Shown: positions 7,357-16,372, counted from the first letter of the stretch. The stretch is 64,000 nt of DNA from Pseudomonas sp. BP8 (GCF_017875955.1 NZ_JAGINK010000001.1:5940478-6004477), one strand, 5' to 3'. Notes: generated from the letters alone by a model not told the origin. Numbers and translations: made by a program.

Positions 7357-8233
7357 GTCGGTAGAAACGGTCCAGTAGGGGCGGCAAGCCCGAGCGCCAG
7401 GCACGTGGCTTGATACCAAAAGTGTGAAGGATTTTCTTGCAGGCGAGCACGGCGTTCTGCGGCTCTTCGCTGGCATCCGGGCGGGCGGCATGCGCCTGCG
7501 CAGTGGGTGCCTGCACGGCCAGCTTGTGCCACTGTTGCGCTTCGCTGAGGATCGCCTGGCCCAGCGCCAGCGGCGTGGTCGCCTCGTTGCCGGCGTAGTG
7601 ATAGGTGCCCCACAGCGGTGCGGCGCAATCGAGCTGCTTGATCACCGAGAGGATCACCCGCGCGGCGTCGTCGACCGGCGTCGGGTTGCCGCGGCGATCG
7701 TCGGCCAGGAGCAGTTCCTGGGGTTGCTCGGCGCGGGTCAGAAAACGGCCCAGTGCACCATCGATGCTTTCGTCGAGCACCCAGCCAAAGCGCAGCAGCA
7801 CGTGTTGCGGGCAGGCCGCACGCACGCTCTGCTCGATCCGCCAGAGTGCCTGGCCGCGCGTACCCAGCGGTATCGGCTCGTCCTTTTCGCTGTAGGCGGT
7901 TGCCCGCGAGCCATCGAACACGCGATAGCTGGAAGGCTGCACGAGGATCATCTCGTGGTGCTGGCACAGTTCGGCCAGGCGCTCTACTGCCCGTTCCTGC
8001 TGGGCAAGGCGCTGTTCGCTGACCGACTCGGCCTGGAACCAGTCGAAATAATAGGCGAGGTTGATCACCACATCAGGGCGATGTTCGTCCAGCAGCAGGG
8101 TCAGGCTGGCAGGGTCCCAGCCGCTCTCCGGCGGGCGCGGCGCCAGGAATCCGATGTCCTCCTCGGCCCCGAGACGAATCAGCGCTTGCCCGAGGGCATT
8201 GCCACCACCCAACAGCATCAGGCGCATACGCAT
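7349..8233 (-). CDS. RmlD-like NAD(P)-dependent sugar-nucleotide reductase
   Basis: A 294-residue Rossmann-fold protein of the dTDP-4-dehydrorhamnose reductase-like group. The dinucleotide motif is degenerate (LLGGGNALGQALIRLG, residues 7-22) but recognisable. PDVVINLAYYFDWFQAE matches the RmlD segment (classically NAAAYTAVD) with substitutions at its polar positions. PSSYRVFDG replaces the usual SSTDYVFDG, and the YxxxK motif is not evident; EKDEPIPLGTRGQALWRIEQ sits where PLNVYGxSK would be. Catalytic function may therefore differ or be lost. Alternative ATG at 8227. First gene of a two-gene operon with the epimerase. Confidence 0.75.
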   Translation of the reverse strand: MRMRLMLLGGGNALGQALIRLGAEEDIGFLAPRPPESGWDPASLTLLLDEHRPDVVINLAYYFDWFQAESVSEQRLAQQERAVERLAELCQHHEMILVQPSSYRVFDGSRATAYSEKDEPIPLGTRGQALWRIEQSVRAACPQHVLLRFGWVLDESIDGALGRFLTRAEQPQELLLADDRRGNPTPVDDAARVILSVIKQLDCAAPLWGTYHYAGNEATTPLALGQAILSEAQQWHKLAVQAPTAQAHAARPDASEEPQNAVLACKKILHTFGIKPRAWRSGLPPLLDRFYRHG

Positions 8234-8532
8234 AGGGTCAAAAGGTCCGCTCAGATCAATGATAGGAAAAAAGCATTTTGCGGTTTCCGGCTAGGGAAGT
8301 CCAACACGGCTAGGCCATGCCTAAGTTCTGCGGCGAATACAAGGTGCTTTGCTGCTTCTCCGGGGTATTAGGAAACGGCCTATAGCTACCTCGGAAAGAG
8401 CTGACTACTGAGGCAGTGGCAACGGCTCATAAGCCGCTGCTAGTCTGCGTATGTTGCATCATGGCAATCAAGCTGCTAAGCGCCGACAATCCTCTGGGGG
8501 CGTGGCTGCAGCGGCTTTTCTAGGAGACGGGG
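8234..8532. other. Gene-free divergent intergenic region
   Basis: These 299 bases separate the minus-strand RmlD-like gene from the plus-strand hydrolase. I see no protein-coding frame with good codon use, no tRNA and no REP core. A Shine-Dalgarno GGAGACGGGG directly precedes the hydrolase ATG. It is unusually long for this gene-dense segment and presumably carries both promoters; no strong sigma-70 pair stands out. Confidence 0.6.
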
Positions 8533-9372
8533 ATGGATCAACACGTGGGCGGAGCGCAGCGTTCACGCTGGCAGTACGACGAGCCAGCGCCAGGTGACGA
8601 GTGCTTCTTCACCGAGGCCTTCGATGGTTACCAGCAGCAGGCGCGGCTGCTGCTGGCGGATAGCCCACGCGCCCCTGCAGCATTCGTGGTCGGCGGCGCA
8701 CGCTCGGACTTCACCCGCTTAAACCCATTGCTCTATCGCTTGCAGGAGCAGGGGATCGGCTCGCTGACCGGCAATCTGTCGGGCCACAGCCTGGCCAGTG
8801 AACCAGGTGCCGTAGCGCCTACACTCGCCACCAACCTGGAGGAAGCGCTGCGCTTTCATCGACACATCGCCGAGCACTGCCAGACACTTGTCGGCCACAG
8901 CCTCGGCGCGGCCGTCGCCTTGAAGATGGCCGCGCAACTGCCGGCGGTGCGCAAGCTGGTGCTGATATGCCCGGCGGTCTATCCCGACGCAGCCCACCAT
9001 GCACCGTTCGGCCCGGCGTTCAGCGCGGCGATTCGCCAACCCTATGCGTTTCTTGAGTGTGACAGCTACGCGTTCCTGCGAGGGTTCCGGGGCAAGGTGC
9101 TGCTGGTGATCGGTGAGTACGATGGGCTCAACTCCCAGCGTTTCGGCCAAGGCCCAGGTACCTCGGCAGGCACGCGGACGCTGGCCGGCGTGTCGCGCTA
9201 TAGCCCGATACCCGAAGAAGTCACTCACGCCCTGCTGCGCTCGGTGCCTGCACCAGACGTGCAGTGCCTGCTGCTGACCGACTGCGATCATGGCATCGCC
9301 GCGCACCTGCGTGAGGCGCCGCAGGTGACAGATCAGGTCGCCGAGGTAGTGGCCGGGTTCATCCTCGACTGA
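8533..9372 (+). CDS. Alpha/beta-fold hydrolase
   Basis: A 279-residue protein. The nucleophile elbow is GHSLGAAVAL (Ser at about residue 123). The acid is probably the Asp in VIGEYDGLNSQ (about 197), and the base the His in DCDHGIAAHL (about 254). The order Ser-Asp-His and spacing fit a serine hydrolase. An oxyanion region could be FVVGGARSDF. There is no signal peptide, so it is cytoplasmic. Substrate unknown (esterase, lipase-like or C-C hydrolase). It is monocistronic and convergent with the XRE regulator that ends 6 bases after its stop. The ATG at 8533 has a good RBS. Confidence 0.8.
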   Translation: MDQHVGGAQRSRWQYDEPAPGDECFFTEAFDGYQQQARLLLADSPRAPAAFVVGGARSDFTRLNPLLYRLQEQGIGSLTGNLSGHSLASEPGAVAPTLATNLEEALRFHRHIAEHCQTLVGHSLGAAVALKMAAQLPAVRKLVLICPAVYPDAAHHAPFGPAFSAAIRQPYAFLECDSYAFLRGFRGKVLLVIGEYDGLNSQRFGQGPGTSAGTRTLAGVSRYSPIPEEVTHALLRSVPAPDVQCLLLTDCDHGIAAHLREAPQVTDQVAEVVAGFILD

Positions 9373-9378
9373 GCGCCG

Positions 9379-10191
9379 TCATTCGATTTCGAACAGGCCA
9401 TTGCTCAACGGGCCGACACTCAACCGCTCACGCACGTCGTCATCGATGCGCGGATCGTCCGGGCGGTACAGCCTGACCTGACGGTAGGCATTGATCCGGT
9501 TGATCTCTTCGCCAAGAAACTCCCAGACCACCCGGGTGCACGCGGGGTTGCGCCGGTCACCGCTGGAGACCCCGGTCTTGAGGCCGTTGAGGCGGGTGAT
9601 GCGGCTCTTGAAGCTGGGGATGAGAATGGTCTGGCTCATCTCGTTGAGGGTCAGCGACTCATAGTCGATAAGAAACATCCGATCCTGCAACTGGAACGCC
9701 GCTCCCAGGTAACGGCAGCGCACTTCGGCGTGCAGGTCGCTGGCACTGCTGCGCTCCTGGCGTTCCTGGCGCTCGAACAGGAAACTGCCGCGCTCTTCAC
9801 GCAGGTGCACCAGCGACACCAGGATCGTCCCCGGCACCGACATGCAGTTGGAATACTCGAAGTAATAGCCGCAGTAACGCGAGAGGTTGCCGGCCTGGGC
9901 ATGCAGCGGCTTGAACAGCTCGCTGATCGGATCAGTGGCCGAACCGGCCTGCTCCGACGGAATCCGCGCGCCGATCAACCGGGCGAACTGCTCGGGCGGC
10001 TGATTGAGCTCGTAATCCTCGACCCCGAAGAAGTCGCCAATGCGTTTGAGGTTGTAAGCCGTCGGACGGCTCTGCTCGCTCAAATACTTGTTGAACTGGG
10101 CACGGTTGATCGACAGCTGTCGGCAAACCTCGGAGATAGAGCGGTAATGGCTGCAGGCCAGTTTGAGGTTGGTAGCGAAATGATCGCTCAT
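9379..10191 (-). CDS. XRE-type helix-turn-helix regulator
   Basis: A 270-residue protein. An N-terminal HTH_3-like domain occupies residues 5-62: ISEVCRQLSINRAQFNKYLS is the helix-turn-helix, and RPTAYNLKRIGDFFGV closes it. A long C-terminal domain of about 200 residues (mixed alpha/beta, containing RYCGYYFEYSNCMS and CRYLGAAFQLQDRMFLIDYES) is probably a sensing domain; I do not recognise a ligand fold. Divergent from the AGCS symporter gene with a 177-base gap, so it may regulate that transporter, but no palindromic operator is obvious. Confidence 0.78.
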   Translation of the reverse strand: MSDHFATNLKLACSHYRSISEVCRQLSINRAQFNKYLSEQSRPTAYNLKRIGDFFGVEDYELNQPPEQFARLIGARIPSEQAGSATDPISELFKPLHAQAGNLSRYCGYYFEYSNCMSVPGTILVSLVHLREERGSFLFERQERQERSSASDLHAEVRCRYLGAAFQLQDRMFLIDYESLTLNEMSQTILIPSFKSRITRLNGLKTGVSSGDRRNPACTRVVWEFLGEEINRINAYRQVRLYRPDDPRIDDDVRERLSVGPLSNGLFEIE

Positions 10192-10368
10192 TGCAAAGGT
10201 CCAGCTGATGCGAGTGGCGCAATCATAGCATCAAGTCGCGCCAAGTCAGAGCAACCCGCGAAATTGTAACCACTCTTGTCATGGCCAACCATGCGCCCAA
10301 CGAAAAGCGGTGCGTGCTTGCCGCCGCTGGTCATTTCACGCGAAGAATAAGAATCGAGGTCATTTCAT

Positions 10369-11811
10369 ATGCTCGAAGTAATTAACGATTTCCTTTCGGG
10401 GAAACTGCTCATCGTCCTTATCGTAGGCTTGGGCGGCTACTTCACCATCCGTTCCCGGTTCGTTCAGTTCCGCCACTTCGGCCACATGTTCGGTGTGTTC
10501 AAGGAATCCTTGCGTGGCCAGGCTGGCCAGTTGAGTTCGTTCCAGGCCCTGATGCTGAGCCTGGCCGGCCGCGTTGGCGCCGGTAACATCGCCGGTGTCG
10601 GCATCGCCGTGACCCTCGGCGGCCCAGGCGCGGTGTTCTGGATGTGGGTCACCGCACTGGTGGGCATGTCCAGCAGCTTCTTCGAATGTACCCTCGCCCA
10701 GGTCTACAAGCGCGCCGACGGCGACGGCTTGTACCGCGGCGGCCCGGCGTACTACATCCTGCACGGCCTGAAGCTGAGAAGCATGGCGATCGTCTTCTCG
10801 ATCCTGTTGCTGGTGACCTACGGCTTTGCCTTCATGGGCCTGCAGTCGTACACCGTGACCCATTCGCTGCAGAATGCCTTCGGCTTCGACCCGAGCCACA
10901 CCGGTATCGCCCTGGCGGTGCTGCTGGCAGTGGTGTTCCTCGGCGGCATCAAGCGTATCGCCGCTGTGTCCGACCTGCTGGTACCGGTCAAGACCCTGGC
11001 CTACATCGGCGTGACCCTGTATGTGATCGGCACCCAGATCGAGCACGTGCCGGCCATGCTGGAAACCATCTTCAAGAGCGCTTTCGGCCTCGACCCCGCC
11101 TTTGCCGGCCTGCTCGGCAGTGCCATCGTCATGGGCGTGAAGCGTGGCGTGTTCGCTAACGAAGCGGGCCTGGGCAGTGCGCCCAACGTCGCCGCCGTGG
11201 CTGCGGTCAAACACCCCGGTGCGCAGGGCGTGGTCCAGGCCTTCAGTGTGTTCCTCGACACCTTCGTGATCTGCACCTGCACCGCGCTGCTGATCCTGCT
11301 GTCGGGCTTCTACACGCCGGGCTTCGAAGGTGACGGTATCGTCCTGACGCAGAACTCGCTGGCCGCCGTGGTCGGTGACTGGGGCCGTCTGTTCGTCAGC
11401 GTCGCGCTGTCGCTGTTCGTCTTCACCTGCATCCTCTACAACTACTACCTGGGCGAGAACAGCCTGCAGTTCCTCAGCCGCAACCGCGTGGTCCTGCTGG
11501 TGTTCCGCGCCCTGGTCCTGGCGCTGGTGGTGTGGGGTTCGGTGCAAGACTTGTCGACCGTGTTCGCCTTCGCCGACATCACCATGACCTGCCTGGCCTT
11601 CGTCAACCTGGTCGCCCTGGTCCTGCTGTTCAAAGTTGGCCTGCGGGTGATGCGCGACTACGACGAGCAGCGCAAGGCCGGTATCAAGCAGCCCGTGTTT
11701 GACTCCAGCAAGTTCCCGGACCTGGATCTGGACCGTGCGGCCTGGCCTGTATCTACGCAGCTTGAAACAACCGCTGACAACGCTGTCGGCCAGGCGCAGA
11801 CCCAGCGCTGA
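10369..11811 (+). CDS. Alanine/glycine:cation symporter (AGCS family)
   Basis: A 480-residue inner-membrane protein with roughly 11-12 membrane helices. The AGCS family hallmarks are GRVGAGNIAGVGIAVTLGGP (about residues 64-83) and the Glu-containing FANEAGLGSAPNVAA (about residues 261-275). It imports alanine, glycine or a related small amino acid with Na+ or H+. The C-terminus (from about residue 425) is cytoplasmic and polar. A hairpin terminator follows at 11825. The next gene is an asparaginase, so the transported substrate could be linked to amino-acid amide catabolism, but AGCS proteins are not typical asparagine carriers. Confidence 0.9.
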   Translation: MLEVINDFLSGKLLIVLIVGLGGYFTIRSRFVQFRHFGHMFGVFKESLRGQAGQLSSFQALMLSLAGRVGAGNIAGVGIAVTLGGPGAVFWMWVTALVGMSSSFFECTLAQVYKRADGDGLYRGGPAYYILHGLKLRSMAIVFSILLLVTYGFAFMGLQSYTVTHSLQNAFGFDPSHTGIALAVLLAVVFLGGIKRIAAVSDLLVPVKTLAYIGVTLYVIGTQIEHVPAMLETIFKSAFGLDPAFAGLLGSAIVMGVKRGVFANEAGLGSAPNVAAVAAVKHPGAQGVVQAFSVFLDTFVICTCTALLILLSGFYTPGFEGDGIVLTQNSLAAVVGDWGRLFVSVALSLFVFTCILYNYYLGENSLQFLSRNRVVLLVFRALVLALVVWGSVQDLSTVFAFADITMTCLAFVNLVALVLLFKVGLRVMRDYDEQRKAGIKQPVFDSSKFPDLDLDRAAWPVSTQLETTADNAVGQAQTQR

Positions 11812-11824
11812 TATGCTCCCCTGC

Positions 11825-11857
11825 CAGCCGCCCCGTTCGTGGGCGGCTGCTTCTTTC
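11825..11857 (+). terminator. Terminator after AGCS symporter
   Basis: CAGCCGCCC (11825-11833), loop CGTTCGT and GGGCGGCTG (11841-11849) form a perfect 9-bp stem followed by CTTCTTTC. It lies 13 bases after the symporter stop and before the asparaginase start at 11884. Confidence 0.75.
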
Positions 11858-11883
11858 TCCGCTCATCGCTACGGAAATGCTCC

Positions 11884-12873
11884 ATGCGTGCAGTCAAGAA
11901 TCTTCTCGTCCTCTACACCGGTGGCACCATCGGCATGCTTGAAACAGCCCAAGGCCTGGCGCCGGCTGGCGGTTTTGAAGCGCGGATGCGCGAACACTTC
12001 GCCCAACTGACCGATGCACCACAACTGCACTGGACACTGCAGGAAATGAACCCGCTGCTCGACAGCGCCAACATGCAGCAAGCCAACTGGCTGGCCATGC
12101 GTGACGCCATCGTCGACGCGGTGGAACGTGACGGCCATGACGGCGTGCTGGTGCTGCATGGCACCGACACCTTGGCCTACAGCGCTGCGGCACTGTCGTT
12201 CCTGTTGCTTGGCCTGCCGGTGCCGGTGTTGCTGACCGGCTCGATGCTGCCCGCAGGGGCGCCGAACAGCGATGCCTGGGATAACCTGATCGGCGCCCTG
12301 CGCCTGCTCGAAAGCGGCCTGGAAGACGGCGTACAGTTGTATTTCCACGAGCAATTGCTGCATGGCTGCCGGGCCTCGAAGCTGCGTAGCGAAGCCTTCG
12401 ATGCCTTTGCCGCCCTACCCCGTCATCGCCAGGGCGAACGGGCTGCCGCCATTCCGTCGGTACTGGACTATCGCCAGCCGCGCCAAGCGGTGAAGCTGGC
12501 CGTATTGCCGGTGTTCCCCGGCTTGCAGGCCGAGCATCTGCGCGGCCTGCTCGACAGCGGCGTACAGGGTTTGGTGCTGGAGTGCTATGGCAGCGGTACT
12601 GGCCCGTCCGATGATCAGGCGCTACTCGATGCGCTGCATGACGCCCGCCAGGGCGGCGTGGTGATTGTTGCGATCAGCCAGTGCCCGGTGGGTTCGGTGG
12701 TGTTCGACACGTATGCCGCGGGCAGTCGTCTGCGTGACACCGGCTTGGTCAGCGGTGGCGGGATGACCCGCGAGGCGGCGCTAGGCAAGTTGTTCGGGCT
12801 ACTCGGCGCAGGTCTGGATGTGCAGGCCGCGGAGCACTGGTTTGCGCTGGACCTGTGTGGTGAGCGGGCGTGA
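11884..12873 (+). CDS. ansA: Type I (cytoplasmic) L-asparaginase
   Basis: A 329-residue enzyme hydrolysing asparagine to aspartate and ammonia. The first active-site motif is LYTGGTIG (residues 10-17, nucleophile Thr). The second is LVLHGTDTLAYSA (about residue 90, Thr-Asp pair), followed by LLTGSMLP. There is no signal peptide, so it is the cytoplasmic low-affinity class rather than the periplasmic type II enzyme. The ATG at 11884 is chosen because the beta strand leading to TGGTIG starts right after it; an in-frame ATG 15 codons upstream would read through the symporter terminator region. The stop lies 15 bases before the 3' end of the convergent selC gene. Confidence 0.87.
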   Translation: MRAVKNLLVLYTGGTIGMLETAQGLAPAGGFEARMREHFAQLTDAPQLHWTLQEMNPLLDSANMQQANWLAMRDAIVDAVERDGHDGVLVLHGTDTLAYSAAALSFLLLGLPVPVLLTGSMLPAGAPNSDAWDNLIGALRLLESGLEDGVQLYFHEQLLHGCRASKLRSEAFDAFAALPRHRQGERAAAIPSVLDYRQPRQAVKLAVLPVFPGLQAEHLRGLLDSGVQGLVLECYGSGTGPSDDQALLDALHDARQGGVVIVAISQCPVGSVVFDTYAAGSRLRDTGLVSGGGMTREAALGKLFGLLGAGLDVQAAEHWFALDLCGERA

Positions 12874-12888
12874 CGAGCCAGCGAAAAA

Positions 12889-12984
12889 TGGCGGAAGGCA
12901 GCGGGAGTCGAACCTGCCCGGGAACGGCTGCCGTCCCCAACCGGGTTTGAAGCCCGGCCGCGCCACCGGGCGCGATTGCCTTCC
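12889..12984 (-). tRNA. selC: tRNA-Sec (anticodon TCA)
   Basis: A 96-nt selenocysteine tRNA with encoded CCA. The acceptor stem is 8 bp (GGAAGGCA / TGCCTTCC), one more than normal tRNAs. It has a long variable arm (GGGGACGGCAGCCGTTCCC), a TTCGACT T-loop and anticodon loop CTTCAAA with TCA. These are the bacterial tRNA-Sec hallmarks recognised by SelA and SelB. The T stem (GCAGG / CCCGC) contains one A-C mismatch. It begins 6 bases after the selB stop on the same strand, so it is probably processed from the selAB transcript. It decodes the UGA in fdoG at 21509-21511. Confidence 0.96.
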
Positions 12985-12990
12985 TTGAAC

Positions 12991-14913
12991 TCAGGGCCCG
13001 GCCTGTTGCTGGGCCAGCGCGTTTTCGACGCGGACCAGACGCTGGTCACCGACCCGACGCGTCAGGCCGATACGGTCAAAATACTCCAATATCTGCACAC
13101 TGCGTTTGCGCCCAATCCCTAACAGGTCACGGTAGCCCGCGACTTGCACTATGCGGTCAGCGGCCGAATGCTGCAACAGCAAGCCAGCCATGCGCTGTAG
13201 GGTTGCCTCAGGATAGAACAGATCGCGCACCACCTGATGCACCAGGCCCAACCGCGCCAGTTTGCGCAATAGCAGGCGCACTTCGGCCTCGCCCTGGCCC
13301 TCGCTTTGTGCCAGCGTCCTGACCCAGGGCGGATCGAACTTACCCTTGAGCAGCAACGGCAGCAGGCGCGCCCAGAGCACGCCATCCGCCTCGCTCAGCT
13401 GTACCTGATGATCGGGCAAATGCAGCCAAGGCCCGCTGCTGCTGATAGCCCCGTCAGCCAGCAACTCATCCAGCAGGCTGACAAACGCCGGGCGCTCCAG
13501 CGCCAGGGCCACGAAGCGTCGCAGCCGGTCACGGTCAGGCCCCAACTGATCCGGCTCCTGCTCGTGGAAGCGCGCCAACTGTTCCAGCACCTGCTGCTTG
13601 AGCGACTGCCACTGCGGGCGGGCGAACAATAACGGCCCCTGCCGTGTGGCGATGAACAGGACATCCTCAGGCAGCCGCCAGCTGTCGCGCAAGCGGTTGA
13701 ACTGGCGTTCCAGCCGCTGCGGATCGAGGCCCGCCGGGGCGGCGGCAAGCAGTGCTGGCAAGGCCTGCTCGAGGTCTTCAGCATCGCGCAGCACCTGCAA
13801 CTGGCGCAGGCGCAATGCGCTACGCCGCTGGCGGCTGGGGGCGAACGGGTCCAGCACCCGGCCGCCGCCCAAGGTGCGCTGGGCGCGCTGATCCCGCAGG
13901 ACCAGACGATCGCCATGCACCGCCTGCAGCGGGGCATTGAGCAGCAACTGGGCGAACATGCGCTGGCCGGGCAACAGTTTCTCGCCTTCGAGCAACGCCA
14001 CCCGCGCGGTCACGTCCTGAGTACCGAGGTGCACGTGCACCGCGCTGAAATGTTCAAGCCCGCGCAGTTCACTCGGCAGCAGGCTGAGCGCGATATCGAC
14101 CCGGGTGCTCGGTGCATGCAGCCAGTCGGCAACCAACCAGTCGCCGCGGTGGATCTGCTCCAGCGCCAACCGCTCGGCGCTGATGTTCAAGGCAACCCGC
14201 TGTCCCGCCTCGGCGACCAGCGCCGCCTGGTTCTGCGCATGCAGCCCGCGGACGCGCACCGCTTTGCCAGCCTTGCCGAGCAGCATGCTATCGCCTGCAC
14301 TGACCCGCCCGGCGAGTGCCGTACCGGTCACTATGATGCCTGCACCGGCGACGGCGAATGCGCGGTCCACCGCCAAGCGAAAGCCGCCCTGACTGCTGCG
14401 CTGCGCTACCCGCCGTTCAGCTGCCTGCAGGGCTTCACGCAAGGGCTCGATGCCGGCGCCGGTGACACTGGACAGCGGAAACTGCGCGGCCTGGGCGTAC
14501 GGGCCTGGCGCCAGCAGCGCCGCAACCTGCGCCTGCACCTCGGCGACCCGGTCCGGTTCGACCCGGTCGCACTTGCTGATTGCCACCAGCGCCTCGGGGA
14601 TGCCCAGCAGCTCGATGATTGCCAGGTGCTCGCGGGTCTGCGGCATCACGCCGTCATCGGCAGCCACCACCAGCAGGACCAGATCGACGCCTTGCGCACC
14701 GGCCAGCATGTTGTGGATAAATCGCTCGTGCCCCGGCACATCGATGAAGCCGGTCAACGGCGCGCCCTCGGCCAGCGCTGCGTAGCGGTAACCAAGGTCG
14801 ATGGTCATGCCGCGGGCGCGCTCCTCCTGGCGCTGGTCACCGGCCTGGCCGGTCAGGGCCTGCAACAGCGCGGTCTTGCCGTGGTCGATATGCCCGGCGG
14901 TACCGACGATCAT
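12991..14913 (-). CDS. selB: Selenocysteine-specific elongation factor SelB
   Basis: A 640-residue GTPase that carries Sec-tRNA-Sec to the ribosome at SECIS-marked UGA codons. G1 is GHIDHGKTAL (residues 7-16), G3 is DVPGHERF, and G4 is ISKCD (an SKxD variant of NKxD, common in SelB). Beta-barrel domains II-III follow (about 170-340). The C-terminal half consists of winged helices that bind the SECIS RNA, ending near FDRIGLTRRVGDQR. It starts 4 bases before the selA stop (ATGA overlap), giving translational coupling, and is followed by selC. Confidence 0.95.
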   Translation of the reverse strand: MIVGTAGHIDHGKTALLQALTGQAGDQRQEERARGMTIDLGYRYAALAEGAPLTGFIDVPGHERFIHNMLAGAQGVDLVLLVVAADDGVMPQTREHLAIIELLGIPEALVAISKCDRVEPDRVAEVQAQVAALLAPGPYAQAAQFPLSSVTGAGIEPLREALQAAERRVAQRSSQGGFRLAVDRAFAVAGAGIIVTGTALAGRVSAGDSMLLGKAGKAVRVRGLHAQNQAALVAEAGQRVALNISAERLALEQIHRGDWLVADWLHAPSTRVDIALSLLPSELRGLEHFSAVHVHLGTQDVTARVALLEGEKLLPGQRMFAQLLLNAPLQAVHGDRLVLRDQRAQRTLGGGRVLDPFAPSRQRRSALRLRQLQVLRDAEDLEQALPALLAAAPAGLDPQRLERQFNRLRDSWRLPEDVLFIATRQGPLLFARPQWQSLKQQVLEQLARFHEQEPDQLGPDRDRLRRFVALALERPAFVSLLDELLADGAISSSGPWLHLPDHQVQLSEADGVLWARLLPLLLKGKFDPPWVRTLAQSEGQGEAEVRLLLRKLARLGLVHQVVRDLFYPEATLQRMAGLLLQHSAADRIVQVAGYRDLLGIGRKRSVQILEYFDRIGLTRRVGDQRLVRVENALAQQQAGP

Positions 14914-16337
14914 TGCCCCGGCCCCACGTGCAGCTCAGGCAGTTGCGCCAGCCACTGGACCTCGTCGTCCAACTGGCGCAGGTCGAGCCACAGCGCGTCA
15001 GCGTCGATGCGCCCCAGCACGGGCACGGGCAGCTCGCGCAGGGCCCGCTCGAGTACATGCAGGCTACGCCCGCGCAGTTTCTTCGAGGTGAGCGGTCGCA
15101 TGCACAGGGCGGCGCTGGGCAGCCGCGCTACCGGCTGGCTGCCACTGCCGATCATGCCCAGCGCCGCCTCGACAGTAACCGTCCACTGCGCGCCCAGGCG
15201 AGCTGCCAGGGCCGGCGCGAGGCGCTCGGCCTGGGCACGGATATCGGCTTCGGCGCGCGTCAGCAGGCGCAGGCTGGGCAGACGCTCGGCCAGGCGGTCC
15301 GGGTCGCGATACAGCGCCAGCACCGCTTCGAGCGCTGCCAGCGTGATCTTGTCGACGCGCAGGGCGCGCTTGAGCGGGTTCTTCTTGATCTTGGCGATCA
15401 GCTCCTTGCGGCCGACGATGATGCCGGCCTGCGGACCGCCGAGCAGCTTGTCGCCGCTGAAGGTGACGATGTCGGCGCCGTCTGCCAATGCCTGGCGCAC
15501 TGTCGGCTCGGCGGGCAGGCCCCAGCGGGTCAGGTCGAGCAGGCTACCGCTGCCCAAATCCTCCAGCAGTGGCAACTGGTGGGCATGGGCAATCTGCGCC
15601 AGCTCGGCGGTCGCCACTTGGGTGGTGAAGCCCTGAATGCTGTAGTTGCTGCAGTGAACTCGCATCAGCAGGCCGGTGCGCGGGTTGATCGCTGCCTGGT
15701 AGTCGCGGGCATGGGTGCGGTTGGTGGTGCCGATCTCGTGCAGGCGCACACTGGCGCGGGCCATGATGTCCGGGATGCGGAAGGCGCCGCCGATCTCGAT
15801 CAGCTCGCCACGCGAAATGATGCCCTCCTTGCGTGCGCCAAGGCTGTTCAGCGCCAGCAATACGGCAGCGGCATTGTTGTTGACTACAGTGACCGCCTCG
15901 GCGCCGGTGAGCTCGCGAATCAGGCCTTCGATGAGGTCGTCGCGGTCGCCACGCTTGCCGGTGGCGAGGTCGAATTCGAGGTTGAGTGGATAGCGGGCAG
16001 CGGTGTGCATGGCCGCGATCGCTTCATCGGGCAACAGGGCGCGGCCGAGGTTGGTGTGCAGCACGGTGCCGGTGAGGTTGAAGACGCGGCGGACCTGGCT
16101 GCGCTGCTGAAGCGCCAGGCGCTCGCCGGCGCGGCCGAGCAGGACTTGCAGCGCCAGTTCGGCGGCACTCAGTTGGCCAAGACGGGTTGGCTCACGCAAA
16201 TCGTCGAGCAGCTGGCGCAGGGTGGCCAACACCGCATCGCGGCCATGGCGGTCGGTCAGCGGTTGGCAGGCCGGGTGGCGCAGGAGGGTATCGATCGAGG
16301 GCAGGCGTAGGGTGTCGCTGGCGGGGCTTGAAGACAT
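14910..16337 (-). CDS. selA: L-seryl-tRNA(Sec) selenium transferase SelA
   Basis: A 475-residue PLP enzyme that converts Ser-tRNA-Sec to Sec-tRNA-Sec using selenophosphate. The PLP-lysine motif is FSGDKLLGGPQAGIIVG (Lys at about residue 297). The N-terminal region (SIDTLLRHPACQPL) is the tRNA-binding domain used in the decameric enzyme. NLTGTVLHTNLGRALLP and TVVNNNAAAVLL are conserved family motifs. Length agrees with E. coli SelA (463). First gene of selA-selB-selC. It is separated from fdhE upstream by 159 bases containing a REP pair, so it may have its own promoter. Confidence 0.95.
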   Translation of the reverse strand: MSSSPASDTLRLPSIDTLLRHPACQPLTDRHGRDAVLATLRQLLDDLREPTRLGQLSAAELALQVLLGRAGERLALQQRSQVRRVFNLTGTVLHTNLGRALLPDEAIAAMHTAARYPLNLEFDLATGKRGDRDDLIEGLIRELTGAEAVTVVNNNAAAVLLALNSLGARKEGIISRGELIEIGGAFRIPDIMARASVRLHEIGTTNRTHARDYQAAINPRTGLLMRVHCSNYSIQGFTTQVATAELAQIAHAHQLPLLEDLGSGSLLDLTRWGLPAEPTVRQALADGADIVTFSGDKLLGGPQAGIIVGRKELIAKIKKNPLKRALRVDKITLAALEAVLALYRDPDRLAERLPSLRLLTRAEADIRAQAERLAPALAARLGAQWTVTVEAALGMIGSGSQPVARLPSAALCMRPLTSKKLRGRSLHVLERALRELPVPVLGRIDADALWLDLRQLDDEVQWLAQLPELHVGPGQ

Positions 16338-16372
16338 CAGGTACTACCTTCAACTGATCCGTTGTCTGTTCT

